A DNA stretch of 64,000 nucleotides, from assembly GCA_965248175.1 (NCBI GenBank), contig OZ252093.1, forward strand, positions 372,001 to 436,000. Direction: 5' to 3'. The stretch comes from VXPQ01 sp965248175 (GTDB lineage Bacteria; Bacteroidota; Rhodothermia; Rhodothermales; VXPQ01). The first letter of the stretch is position 1. The number at the start of each line of letters is the position of its first letter. The notes under the pieces were generated by a model. That model saw nothing but the letters and a program-made list of their open reading frames with translations. It searched no databases and had not been told where the DNA came from. A program made the translations under genes and the position numbers. This document shows, in pieces, positions 28,598-36,804 of this stretch.

Positions 28598-30588
28598 CAC
28601 ATTCTGGAGAAATGCAGGTTGCGCCAGGCATCCACCTCGACATGCCACGAGGGAGAAACGAAAACGGTAGCATCGTACTGGGCCACCACGGCGGGACCGT
28701 CAAACGCATGACCAAAGCGCAACCGGTCGCGGTCGTAAAGTACCGCCATGACCTCCTGACCACTATCCAGTACGACAGGCGTCTCCCCGACCTGTACTGC
28801 TTCGGATGCCTCCGACACGTCGGCCCGATCCGTATCCCGCGGCAGAAAAACCTCGGCGCCGGCTGCCGTTCCCCGCACGCGCAGCGTCACGATCTCCACG
28901 ATGGCGTCCCGCATGGCGTATCCGTAGCGGCGGGCGTGCTGCTCGTGGAAACGTTCCCGGGCAGCTTCGGGTCTCGCAGGGTCTATCGGCACGGTCAATT
29001 CGTAGCTCTGCCCCCGGTAACGCATATCCGTAAGGGTTTCGATGGCGGGACGCCCGCAGTCCTCCCCGGCAAAGACGTTCAGGACTCGTTCGGTTTCCTG
29101 CGCATAGAGGGCTTCGAGGCGGGCTTCGTCGTCGGGAGCCGAAACAGACGTATCGTAGACGATGTCCGCCATCAGCAGGCCCAACGCACTCAGCACACCG
29201 GGCTGCGGAGGCAGTAGAATGCGGTGGATCGAGAGCGCGTCCGCCAGTTCGCAGGCATGCAGCGGCCCGGCGCCCCCGAACGGGACAAGCACATAATCCT
29301 TCGGATCGTACCCGCGCTCTACAGATACGCGGCGCAAGGCGCGCTCCATCGACGCATTGGCGATCCGGACTATGCCAAGAGCCGTTTCGTGGAGAGAAAG
29401 ACCCAGCGGACGGCCCAGTTTTTCTACGGCATCCTGCGCAGCGTCGGCGTCGAGGACAAAGTCGCCCCCCAGAAACCGGTCGGGCAGGATGCGGCCCAGC
29501 GTCACATTCGCATCCGTGACGGCAGGCGCTTCTCCACCCCGCCCGTAGCACGCCGGTCCCGGTACGGCCCCGGCGCTGGCGGGGCCGACATGGAGCACCC
29601 CCGCTGCGTCGGCATGGGCAATGCTCCCCCCTCCGGCTCCCACCGTATGGATATCGACGGAAGGAAGGCGCAGCGGCAAGCCCGCAATGTCGCTTTCGGC
29701 GGTGCGCGGTATTTCGGCGGGACACAACGCCACGTCCGTACTGGTGCCCCCCATGTCGAGCGTGAGAATCTTCGGAGCCTTCTCGCCGAGAGCGGTTCCG
29801 GCAAGCCGGAAGGCGCCCACGACCCCGCCGGCCGGCCCGCTGAGCACAAGGCGGGCGGAACGACGCGCCGCCTGTTTCGTCCCGATGACGCCGCCATTCG
29901 ATTGCATGATGCGCACTCGCCTCGGCGCCACGGCGCGTTCGAGCCGGTCCAGATACCGCGCCACGATGGGTTGCACATAGGCATTCACGACGGTTGCGGC
30001 CGTACGTTCGTACTCCCGGTATTCCGGCAAAATATCCGCGCTCAGCGAGAATCGCGCACCGGGAAGGTATTCCTTCAGAATGCCCGCCGCTTTCCATTCA
30101 TGTTCCGGATGCAGAAACGAGAAGAGAAACACGATGGCCACGCCGGCCACATCCAGGCGTTGCAATGTTTCGCCCAACCCGGCCACTTCGCGCTCGTCAA
30201 GGGGGGTCAGGATTGAGCCGTCGGCGGCTACCCGCTCCGTGACTTCAAAGCGCAGGTCCTCCGGCACGAGCGGGGGCGGGCGGTGCTGGGAAAGCGCATA
30301 CAGTGCGGGACGGTTCTGGCGCCCGATCGCCAGGACATCGCGGAACCCTTTGGTAGTAATGAGGGCGCAGCGCGCACCGCGATGTTCGAGAAGCGCATTC
30401 GTGGCAGTGGTCGTGCCGTGCGCAATAGCCGCAGCTTCGCCGGCCCCGAGCAACCGGACGCCTTCCTCCACGGCGCGACTCTGGTCATCCGGCGTGGTGG
30501 CCGTCTTGCGAATGACAGGCGCTCCGCCCTGCAGGTACACGAAATCCGTGAACGTGCCGCCCGTGTCGATCCCGATGCGTTCCGTCAT
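28597..30588 (-). CDS. hyuA: Hydantoinase A / oxoprolinase family protein
   Basis: A 663-residue ATP-dependent subunit of the actin/ASKHA fold. It opens MTERIGIDTGGTFTDFVY, with later VLSGPAGGVVGAF, TLDMGGTSTDVAL and HTVGAGGGSIA phosphate-binding motifs. Its ATG overlaps the lexA stop codon (ATGA) and its stop overlaps the hyuB start. The order lexA-hyuA-hyuB therefore reads as one coupled operon. The true substrate among hydantoins, 5-oxoproline or similar rings cannot be decided here. Confidence 0.9.
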   Translation of the reverse strand: MTERIGIDTGGTFTDFVYLQGGAPVIRKTATTPDDQSRAVEEGVRLLGAGEAAAIAHGTTTATNALLEHRGARCALITTKGFRDVLAIGRQNRPALYALSQHRPPPLVPEDLRFEVTERVAADGSILTPLDEREVAGLGETLQRLDVAGVAIVFLFSFLHPEHEWKAAGILKEYLPGARFSLSADILPEYREYERTAATVVNAYVQPIVARYLDRLERAVAPRRVRIMQSNGGVIGTKQAARRSARLVLSGPAGGVVGAFRLAGTALGEKAPKILTLDMGGTSTDVALCPAEIPRTAESDIAGLPLRLPSVDIHTVGAGGGSIAHADAAGVLHVGPASAGAVPGPACYGRGGEAPAVTDANVTLGRILPDRFLGGDFVLDADAAQDAVEKLGRPLGLSLHETALGIVRIANASMERALRRVSVERGYDPKDYVLVPFGGAGPLHACELADALSIHRILLPPQPGVLSALGLLMADIVYDTSVSAPDDEARLEALYAQETERVLNVFAGEDCGRPAIETLTDMRYRGQSYELTVPIDPARPEAARERFHEQHARRYGYAMRDAIVEIVTLRVRGTAAGAEVFLPRDTDRADVSEASEAVQVGETPVVLDSGQEVMAVLYDRDRLRFGHAFDGPAVVAQYDATVFVSPSWHVEVDAWRNLHFSRM

Positions 30589-31244
30589 GCCGGATAACTG
30601 CGAGGCGGGCCGTACGTATGGGTATGGTGGATGCCGCTATGATTCACATGCCCGACGTATCGTCCCAGAACCCGGACTTCCTCAAAAATATCCGGTTTGA
30701 TGCAGATATCCTCATATTCCTCGTTGGCCGGTTCGAGACGCAGCCCGTTCCCATCGTAGTATATCCGCTTCAGGGACGTCTCGCCATTGTAGAGAATCGC
30801 TCCGATGCCTCCGTTGGGAATATCGTCGTTTATCAGCAGTACATAATCGCCGTCATGAATGTCGGCGCCGATCATGGATTGCCCCGATACCCGGATTGCA
30901 AAGATGCGGTCGAGATTAGGAAAGAGCGTCTCGAGGGTAATGGTTCCCAGATCGGCGTCGACGGCTTCCTGCAGCTGTCCTGCCGATATAATGCCGCGCA
31001 CAGGAATGCCCACCGCACTCGCCAGGAAATCATCCTCGTTGATGAGGCGATATCCCCGGTTACCGCGCGTGATAAATTCCTTCTTCCAGAGGGCGTCGAG
31101 GTTCTGGGTTACGCTGTTGGGCGATCGGAACCTGAAATGAGCGGCGATCTGGCGATAGGTGGGCCACACCCGGTGGGCACGCACGTATTCCGAGATATAA
31201 CGGAGAAATTCGTATTGCTTCGATGTCAGTTTTTTACGACTCAT
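30585..31244 (-). CDS. lexA: LexA-type self-cleaving repressor
   Basis: A 219-residue repressor. The N-terminal winged helix contains TYRQIAAHFRFRSPNSVTQNLDAL. The cleavage site is Ala88-Gly89 in IISAGQ, the nucleophile Ser123 lies in VSGQSM and the base Lys159 in ETSLKRIYY. The linker is short. The C-terminus is extended and His-rich (GIHHTHTYGPP). The gene is translationally coupled to hyuA, which is unusual for lexA. A palindromic operator candidate lies about 95 bases upstream. Confidence 0.88.
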   Translation of the reverse strand: MSRKKLTSKQYEFLRYISEYVRAHRVWPTYRQIAAHFRFRSPNSVTQNLDALWKKEFITRGNRGYRLINEDDFLASAVGIPVRGIISAGQLQEAVDADLGTITLETLFPNLDRIFAIRVSGQSMIGADIHDGDYVLLINDDIPNGGIGAILYNGETSLKRIYYDGNGLRLEPANEEYEDICIKPDIFEEVRVLGRYVGHVNHSGIHHTHTYGPPRSYPA

Positions 31245-31338
31245 GACGGTTCGACGCGCCTGTTTTTATGACACGAAGGGGATTGCGGAAACGCCGCGAC
31301 AGGGACAATTATCCGGTGCAATGCCCGACGCCTTGCAC

Positions 31339-31356
31339 ATATAATGTACAGTATAT
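31339..31356. promoter_or_regulatory. Candidate LexA operator
   Basis: An 18-base symmetric site of the form ATATAnTGTACAnTATAT lies between lexA and recO, 95 bases upstream of the lexA start. Only the two n positions break perfect symmetry. LexA proteins bind palindromes and commonly autoregulate, so this is the best operator candidate. The consensus for this lineage is not known to me. Confidence 0.5.
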
Positions 31357-31415
31357 GATTGTTTCTCCGCAACGTCAAGGGAAGCGTCAAAAAATCTTTC
31401 GGATGCCGGGTGATC

Positions 31416-32174
31416 TCATTTTTGGTGGAGGAGTTGTTTCACCACGCGGCTGCCGCGCGTCGGCAAGGCGTCCTCGACGTGATACCGCAGAAAATCCTCG
31501 ATCAGCTGGCCCAACTCCGCGGACGTGCGCTCGTCCAGTCGCATCTGCATGATCGTATCGGGATCGGCACAGGCGACGATGGCGAACGCGCGCAAGGTCC
31601 GGCGTGGGGCAGAGCGCATGGTTTCGCGGCTCCAGTGAGACCCGGATGGTTCCACCGACCCGGTTTCCAGCAGAAGCACACCGCCGGATTCAGGGATGCG
31701 CTCGACCTCTTCCCGGTCGATGTGCGGCGCAAAACCAAGAATCTGCGCCAGGCGCAACTGGAAAAAATAGAATACCTGCTCGGACCGGGCCGCATGACGA
31801 TCCAGCCGGTCCAGCACATCCAGGAGAAGTTGGAACACGAACAGATTTTCGTCCTCGTCCTGCATCATTGCCTGAGCGAGTTCGACAACGCGCTGGCCGT
31901 ATGCAAGCGCCGCAAGATGCTTGTGAAGCCTCCCGAACGTTCGGATGTGACTGCTTTCGGAGAGCGTCTGTACCTGCCGGGACGCCTTCCAGTACAGGAC
32001 GACTTGTACATACGACATGGGTTGCAGAGTCGATCCGAACCGGCTTCGGGGCCGTAGCGCTCCCCGGGCCATGACTGCAACCTTTCCCTTCTCCCTTGTG
32101 AAGAGGGTGACGATCCGGCTGGTTTCGCCGTACTGGATGCTTCTGAGCACGATGGCCTCAGTGCGAACGATCAT
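31416..32174 (-). CDS. recO: DNA repair protein RecO
   Basis: A 252-residue protein with the N-terminal OB fold (MIVRTEAIVLRSIQYGETSRIVTLFTREKGKVAVMARGA) and the helical C-terminal domain. The zinc-binding cysteine cluster of many RecO proteins is absent, as in many Bacteroidota. RecO loads RecA with RecR in gap repair. Its position next to lexA is consistent with a DNA-damage locus, although the two are separated by 171 bases holding the operator candidate. Confidence 0.9.
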   Translation of the reverse strand: MIVRTEAIVLRSIQYGETSRIVTLFTREKGKVAVMARGALRPRSRFGSTLQPMSYVQVVLYWKASRQVQTLSESSHIRTFGRLHKHLAALAYGQRVVELAQAMMQDEDENLFVFQLLLDVLDRLDRHAARSEQVFYFFQLRLAQILGFAPHIDREEVERIPESGGVLLLETGSVEPSGSHWSRETMRSAPRRTLRAFAIVACADPDTIMQMRLDERTSAELGQLIEDFLRYHVEDALPTRGSRVVKQLLHQK

Positions 32175-32230
32175 TGTTCGGGATGGAAGTTATATCCGCG
32201 GCTTCTTTGTGTCTGTGTTAGGGAAAGACC

Positions 32231-32815
32231 ATGCGACTGCTTCACCGCTTGCAGCAACGACTAAGCCTGACGAAACACGAGGCCATGGCGCTCACGTGCC
32301 TGTCGGGGTTATTCATAATCGGGATAATTGTGCGTCAAGTCCAGCAACAAGCCATATTGGTGCCGCCGGACGCGTACGACGAACTGGACCGGATATTCTT
32401 CGAGCGATCAGGAAAGGGAAACGGCGCGGCGTCGGATACGACCTCGCGGGTGCTTCTTGCTGCCGCCAGCGAAGCAGACTCCGGCAAGCACGAAATCTCC
32501 GGCGACATGACACCCGTCGCGGCGACACCCCCGATTCGCGAGCCGCCAGGGAAGGCATCTGCTGCGGGCGGACTGCGCATCGATATAAACCGGGCCGGCG
32601 CAGCAGAACTCGAAAAACTGCCCCGTATCGGACCGAAGACCGCCGAACGCATTCTTGCGTTTCGCGACGCCTACGGGGCGTTTCGCACGGTAAACGATCT
32701 GCAACAGGTGAAGGGTATCGGACCGAAAACTCTTGAACTCCTTCGACCTCACGTTTACGTGGAGCCGTCTCCCCCACTTGCCGATTCATCCTCCAGCGAT
32801 TCGTCGGCCGGGTGA
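32231..32815 (+). CDS. comEA: ComEA-like helix-hairpin-helix protein
   Basis: A 194-residue protein with one N-terminal membrane anchor (ALTCLSGLFIIGIIVRQV), a low-complexity spacer, and a C-terminal double helix-hairpin-helix (IDINRAGAAELEKLPRIGPKTAERILAFRDAYGAF and VKGIGPKTLELLRPHV). The fold binds DNA, and ComEA proteins act in DNA uptake. It is divergent from recO. Its 3' end overlaps the end of a small membrane-protein gene on the other strand by 61 bases. Confidence 0.82.
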   Translation: MRLLHRLQQRLSLTKHEAMALTCLSGLFIIGIIVRQVQQQAILVPPDAYDELDRIFFERSGKGNGAASDTTSRVLLAAASEADSGKHEISGDMTPVAATPPIREPPGKASAAGGLRIDINRAGAAELEKLPRIGPKTAERILAFRDAYGAFRTVNDLQQVKGIGPKTLELLRPHVYVEPSPPLADSSSSDSSAG

Positions 32816-32949
32816 TACGGGTCTTCCGTCCAGGCTTCGGCAACCTGTTCCTCACGCTTTAGAAACCGGTACACCGGCACCAGCAACAACGCGGCCAGCG
32901 CCGCAAAACCGACCAGTGCAAGAAGAATGACCCCGTTGTACCCATTCAT
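32755..32949 (-). CDS. Small single-span membrane protein
   Basis: A 64-residue protein starting MNGYNGVILLALVGFAALAALLLVPVYRF, with one transmembrane helix followed by an acidic, Ser/Asp-rich tail. No family is recognised. The composition is that of a small cytochrome-oxidase-assembly or stress-type membrane peptide, but this is only an impression. It converges on comEA with a 61-base overlap, and its start lies 41 bases from the divergent response-regulator start. Confidence 0.5.
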   Translation of the reverse strand: MNGYNGVILLALVGFAALAALLLVPVYRFLKREEQVAEAWTEDPYHPADESLEDESASGGDGST

Positions 32950-32990
32950 GGAATCGCGCAAAAAATCATCGAAACAGAAGGTGAACCAGT

Positions 32991-33779
32991 ATGAAGAACG
33001 CCTCTGCACGCATGTTGATCGTCGACTGTGACGTAAAAATGTCCACGAGCTTGCGCAGCATCTTTGAACGGCAGGGATACGCCGTGACCGGAGCCTGGGA
33101 CGGAGAGCAGGGGCTCCATCTCCTCACCCGGATGCCCGCATACGACATTGTCCTGCTCGAAACCGCGATGCCGCGGAGAAACGGCTTCGACGTATTGCGC
33201 GAAGCCCGCCTCGCCGGCGTCACCACCCCGATCATCATGCTGACATTTCGGGCAAACGCCAACGACAAGCTGCGGGCGTTCAATATCGGCGCAGACGATT
33301 ACGTGACGAAACCGTTCCATATAGAGGAACTCGCGGCCCGGGTAAAGGCGATGCTCCGACGCAGCAGCCTACCGGCCGAACACCCTTTGGACACCTGCGA
33401 TTTCGGAAACCTGCACGTGAATTTCAGCAGCCACACTGCACACCGCAACGGCGATGCCGTTCGGCTTACTGCAAAAGAGTTCGATATACTCCGGTATTTT
33501 ATCGAACACCGGGGGCGGACCGTCAGTCGAAGACAGATCCTGCGCAACGTATGGGGGATTCCGTTTGAAATATCGACGCGCACTATTGACCGGCATGTCT
33601 CGGCGCTCCGCAAGAAAATCGAACCCGACCCCGAAGACCCGATATGGATCAAGACGGTATACGGCGTCGGATACCGGTTCATGCAGCACCCACGCCACAT
33701 GGAGAAACCCCATCCCGTGTTTGCGCCCGTCGCGGTTCCTGCCCGCTTCACGGAAGACGCGCACGTATCAGGCGCGTAA
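32991..33779 (+). CDS. OmpR-family response regulator with Glu at the phosphorylation site
   Basis: A 262-residue transcription factor: receiver domain (about 7-125), OmpR/PhoB winged helix (about 130-235) and a variable tail. The receiver keeps the first acidic residues (LIVDCD), the conserved Thr (IIMLT) and Lys (YVTKPF), but the phospho-acceptor position is Glu57 (IVLLETAMP) instead of Asp. The DNA-binding helix region VRLTAKEFDILRYFIEHRGRTVSRRQIL and TIDRHVSALRKKIEP is intact. No histidine kinase is adjacent. The protein may be permanently active or regulated without phosphorylation. Confidence 0.85.
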   Translation: MKNASARMLIVDCDVKMSTSLRSIFERQGYAVTGAWDGEQGLHLLTRMPAYDIVLLETAMPRRNGFDVLREARLAGVTTPIIMLTFRANANDKLRAFNIGADDYVTKPFHIEELAARVKAMLRRSSLPAEHPLDTCDFGNLHVNFSSHTAHRNGDAVRLTAKEFDILRYFIEHRGRTVSRRQILRNVWGIPFEISTRTIDRHVSALRKKIEPDPEDPIWIKTVYGVGYRFMQHPRHMEKPHPVFAPVAVPARFTEDAHVSGA

Positions 33780-33800
33780 TCGCGCTCGCCTGCCCTCCCT

Positions 33801-34577
33801 TTATTCTTTCGGCTCGGCGATGCCGTCGTGGCGCCTGTATGCAAGTGCAGAGGCTGCACCTTCGTCCAGCAGAATGTGGGCATGAGGGTGCATCTGCAGA
33901 ACGGAAGCCGGACACATGGCGGTAACGGGACCTTCCAAGGCATCGCGGACGGCGACGGCCTTTCCCGTCCCGCTCGCCAGCATCAGAAGTTTGCGCGCAT
34001 CCATGATGGTGCCGAGTCCCATCGTGACGGCCTCGTGGGGCTGCGCTTCTACCTCGCCAAAAAAACGTGCGTTGTCGGCCAGCGTTTTCGCGGTCAGCGT
34101 CTGGACGCGCGTGCGAGATCCGAGCGAGGAGCCCGGTTCGTTGAACGCCAGGTGTCCATTGGAACCGATACCAAGAATCTGCAGGTCGATGCCTCCGGCC
34201 TCCTCGATGCTTCGTTCGTACGCGGCGCAAGCAGCGTCAAGATCGGCGGCCATTCCGTCCGGTATATGAATCCGGTCCGTGTCGATGCCTACGTGATCGA
34301 AAAGATGCTCCCGCATGAAATGCCAGTAGCTCTGCGGATGTTCGGGAGACAGACCCACGTACTCGTCGAGATTGAACGTGGTGACCCTCGAAAAATCCGG
34401 GCCTTCCGGGTCGTCGCGCGAAATCAGGCGTTGGTAGAGACCGATCGGCGTGCTCCCTGTAGCACAGCCGAGGACAGCGTGCCCTGTACGTAACGAGCGG
34501 CGGCGTATCTCTTCGGAGACAAGCCGGGCCGCCCGTTCGCTGACCGCGTCATAATCCGGGAGTATTTCGACAAGCAT
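33801..34577 (-). CDS. nagB: Glucosamine-6-phosphate deaminase
   Basis: A 258-residue enzyme that converts glucosamine 6-phosphate to fructose 6-phosphate and ammonia. Motifs include VLGCATGSTPIGLYQRL, TFNLDEYVGL, QILGIGSNGHLAFNEPGSSL and the C-terminal HPHAHILLDEGAAS. It follows the second M16 peptidase gene by 18 bases on the same strand, so it may be read from the same message. It feeds aminosugars into glycolysis. Confidence 0.93.
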   Translation of the reverse strand: MLVEILPDYDAVSERAARLVSEEIRRRSLRTGHAVLGCATGSTPIGLYQRLISRDDPEGPDFSRVTTFNLDEYVGLSPEHPQSYWHFMREHLFDHVGIDTDRIHIPDGMAADLDAACAAYERSIEEAGGIDLQILGIGSNGHLAFNEPGSSLGSRTRVQTLTAKTLADNARFFGEVEAQPHEAVTMGLGTIMDARKLLMLASGTGKAVAVRDALEGPVTAMCPASVLQMHPHAHILLDEGAASALAYRRHDGIAEPKE

Positions 34578-34595
34578 GGGAGCCCACGACCAACG

Positions 34596-36728
34596 TTAAA
34601 ACGACCCGCCGGACGCCTCGAGGATAAAGAGGTGATCCGGCATATCGACATTGATCTCGGTCTCCATTTCTATAACCCCGCCAGACTGGCCATTCTGGTA
34701 TATTTCAAGCCTGCTCGGAAGGCGCACCCCGCCGACCTCCTGCATCTCTGTGATGATAGCGAGTCCCTGTACGCCTCCTTCGTCATACCGCACCCCGACC
34801 GGTTCGTGCGTATCGGGGTCGAGCAGTAACTGAATTGGGTTCGCCACGTCCGGCATCGTAACGGAAAGCACGTCCACCGTCTGCCCCCCATCGAGTTCTT
34901 CCTGGCCAAGATGCTGCACAGTGAGATCGTCGCGGGCCTGCATGGAGATGATGTCGCGATCCATTTGCGCTTTGAGCGGTTCGCTTACCATTGGCGGCGC
35001 CGGCATCACGCCCTGGGGCGTGCCAAGCATGATGTCGTCTCCGTTTGCGACGACGGTGATCTGCCCAAAGCCCGGTTGCTCCATTTCGACACGCACCCGG
35101 TCCGGATACGCCACATACCGCGTCATATCCACTTCGAACTGCTGGCCATCAGGGGTGGACCCTGTCGTCGTCATGGACTGGCGCAAGGTCTTTATAGCCG
35201 CAAGGGCTTCCCGCCCGCCGAGCGCATCCACGGCTTTCTCAAAGAGTTCCTCCCCTTCCGAAAGCGTTTCCTCAGTGGCCTCGGGCGCCGGCTCGCGGCC
35301 TGTCGGAATGGCAATGTCTATCGTTTCCACCTCGCCGAGCTCGGTGAGCGGCCGCCCGAAATCGTCCCCGTTGCCGACGGCGAGAATCTTCATATCGTCC
35401 GGACGGAGGTACTTCTGCGCCACGCGGTGCACCTCGCTCGCATCGACGGCCTGCACGCCTTCCCGCACCTGATTGAGAAAATCGAGCGGATAATCGTAGT
35501 ACGCATAGGTCATCATGCGATTAACGATTTCCTGGCGCGTATCGAAGTTGAAGACAAAACTGTTCAGGTAGTTGTCCTTCGCCAGTTCCAGTTCCTCGTC
35601 GGACGGCGGCGCGGCGCGCATCTTTTCGATTTCCTCACGCACGGCTTCCGTCCCGTCCACCGTCGTTTCCGACTTCGTCATGATGCCCGCATAGAACTGC
35701 CCGGGCCGCTCGAAATTGGCGGTGTAGCCACCGAAGACCGAGTAGGCGAGCCCCTTGTCGTCACGAACGTTCTGGAAAAGCCGCCCTGTAAACCCGCTCA
35801 GCACCTGATTCATCACGGTGACTGCAAAATAGTCCGGGTGATTCCTGGTGATCTCGCCCGGGTGCCCCATCAGAATGGCGCTCTGCGTCACATCCATCTT
35901 GGGGGCATAGTACACCCCGTACTCGGAACCCGTATCGGGCGACGGTTGCGTCGGACGCACGAAATCCTCCTGCGGTTGCCATGCGGCAAAGGCGTTTTCG
36001 AGCTTCGCCACCATCTCTCCGGTATCGAAATCCCCCCATACCCCCAGAATCGTATTGTTCGGGAGGAAATACTGCCCGTGAAAATCCACCATATCCTGGC
36101 GTTCGATAGCGTCGATGGTCGCGTATTCGGTATGCCGCGCATACGGGGAATCGGCGCCGTACAACAACTTGTCGAATTCGCGATTCACGATGGACTGGGC
36201 CTGATCGTTGCGCCGAGAGATTCCCGATTTCGCCTGGGTTTTCGCAAGATCTATCTTGTCCTCGGGAAACGCGGGATGCATAAGCACATCGGCGAACAAC
36301 GGCAGCACATCGTCCACCGTCTCGGTCAGGGAGGACATGAACACCTGACCGGAAACCGTCCCGATCGAAGATTCGATCTGGGCGCCCATGTTTTCCAACT
36401 GCAGGTTCAGGGCGTCGGCGTCCACGCTCTCCGTGCCGCCGGTGCGCATGACCTGGCCAGCTATGGAAGCCAGCCCGACCTTGTCGGCAGGTTCATAGAG
36501 AGCGCCCACACCCACGCGCGCCGACATTGCGATGAGCGGCAATTCATGGTTCTCGATGAGAAAGACGACCATGCCGTTGGGGAGCGTTACCTGCTCCGGC
36601 TCCGGAATGTCGAATTCGGGAAGCGGCGGCGCGTCGATATCCGCATAATGGGATTGCGCGAGGGTGGGCAACGTGCACAGTGCGGCAACGATGCAGGCGG
36701 TCAGTATCCGATACACAGAGCGTGTCAT
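34596..36728 (-). CDS. M16-family zinc peptidase, exported
   Basis: A 710-residue protein. The start at 36728 (MTRSVYRILTACIVAALCTLPTLAQ) gives a signal peptide and replaces a longer open frame without export features. The N-terminal M16 domain lacks the HxxEH zinc motif: the expected place reads KVGLASIAGQVMRTGG. The protein is therefore the inactive-type partner seen in many M16 pairs. A C-terminal outer-membrane-lipoprotein-like domain follows (ALGGREALAAIKTLRQSM). It pairs with the active M16 gene 76 bases upstream. Confidence 0.85.
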   Translation of the reverse strand: MTRSVYRILTACIVAALCTLPTLAQSHYADIDAPPLPEFDIPEPEQVTLPNGMVVFLIENHELPLIAMSARVGVGALYEPADKVGLASIAGQVMRTGGTESVDADALNLQLENMGAQIESSIGTVSGQVFMSSLTETVDDVLPLFADVLMHPAFPEDKIDLAKTQAKSGISRRNDQAQSIVNREFDKLLYGADSPYARHTEYATIDAIERQDMVDFHGQYFLPNNTILGVWGDFDTGEMVAKLENAFAAWQPQEDFVRPTQPSPDTGSEYGVYYAPKMDVTQSAILMGHPGEITRNHPDYFAVTVMNQVLSGFTGRLFQNVRDDKGLAYSVFGGYTANFERPGQFYAGIMTKSETTVDGTEAVREEIEKMRAAPPSDEELELAKDNYLNSFVFNFDTRQEIVNRMMTYAYYDYPLDFLNQVREGVQAVDASEVHRVAQKYLRPDDMKILAVGNGDDFGRPLTELGEVETIDIAIPTGREPAPEATEETLSEGEELFEKAVDALGGREALAAIKTLRQSMTTTGSTPDGQQFEVDMTRYVAYPDRVRVEMEQPGFGQITVVANGDDIMLGTPQGVMPAPPMVSEPLKAQMDRDIISMQARDDLTVQHLGQEELDGGQTVDVLSVTMPDVANPIQLLLDPDTHEPVGVRYDEGGVQGLAIITEMQEVGGVRLPSRLEIYQNGQSGGVIEMETEINVDMPDHLFILEASGGSF

Positions 36729-36804
36729 GGCGTCACAGGATTTGGTGCTTGAAACAGATGTTCCGGAAAAGGGCGAAGTCGGATGGTTCATGTGCAGGCG
36801 CATG

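Noticed and set aside
32155..32175. A second SOS box (CGAAC...GTTCG) at the recO start
   Set aside because: The half-sites are seven bases apart rather than four and overlap the recO start codon, so it is probably chance.
34911..36752. A 613-residue open frame on the plus strand opposite the M16 gene
   Set aside because: It is an antisense shadow in high-GC DNA, with His/Arg-rich composition and no family features.
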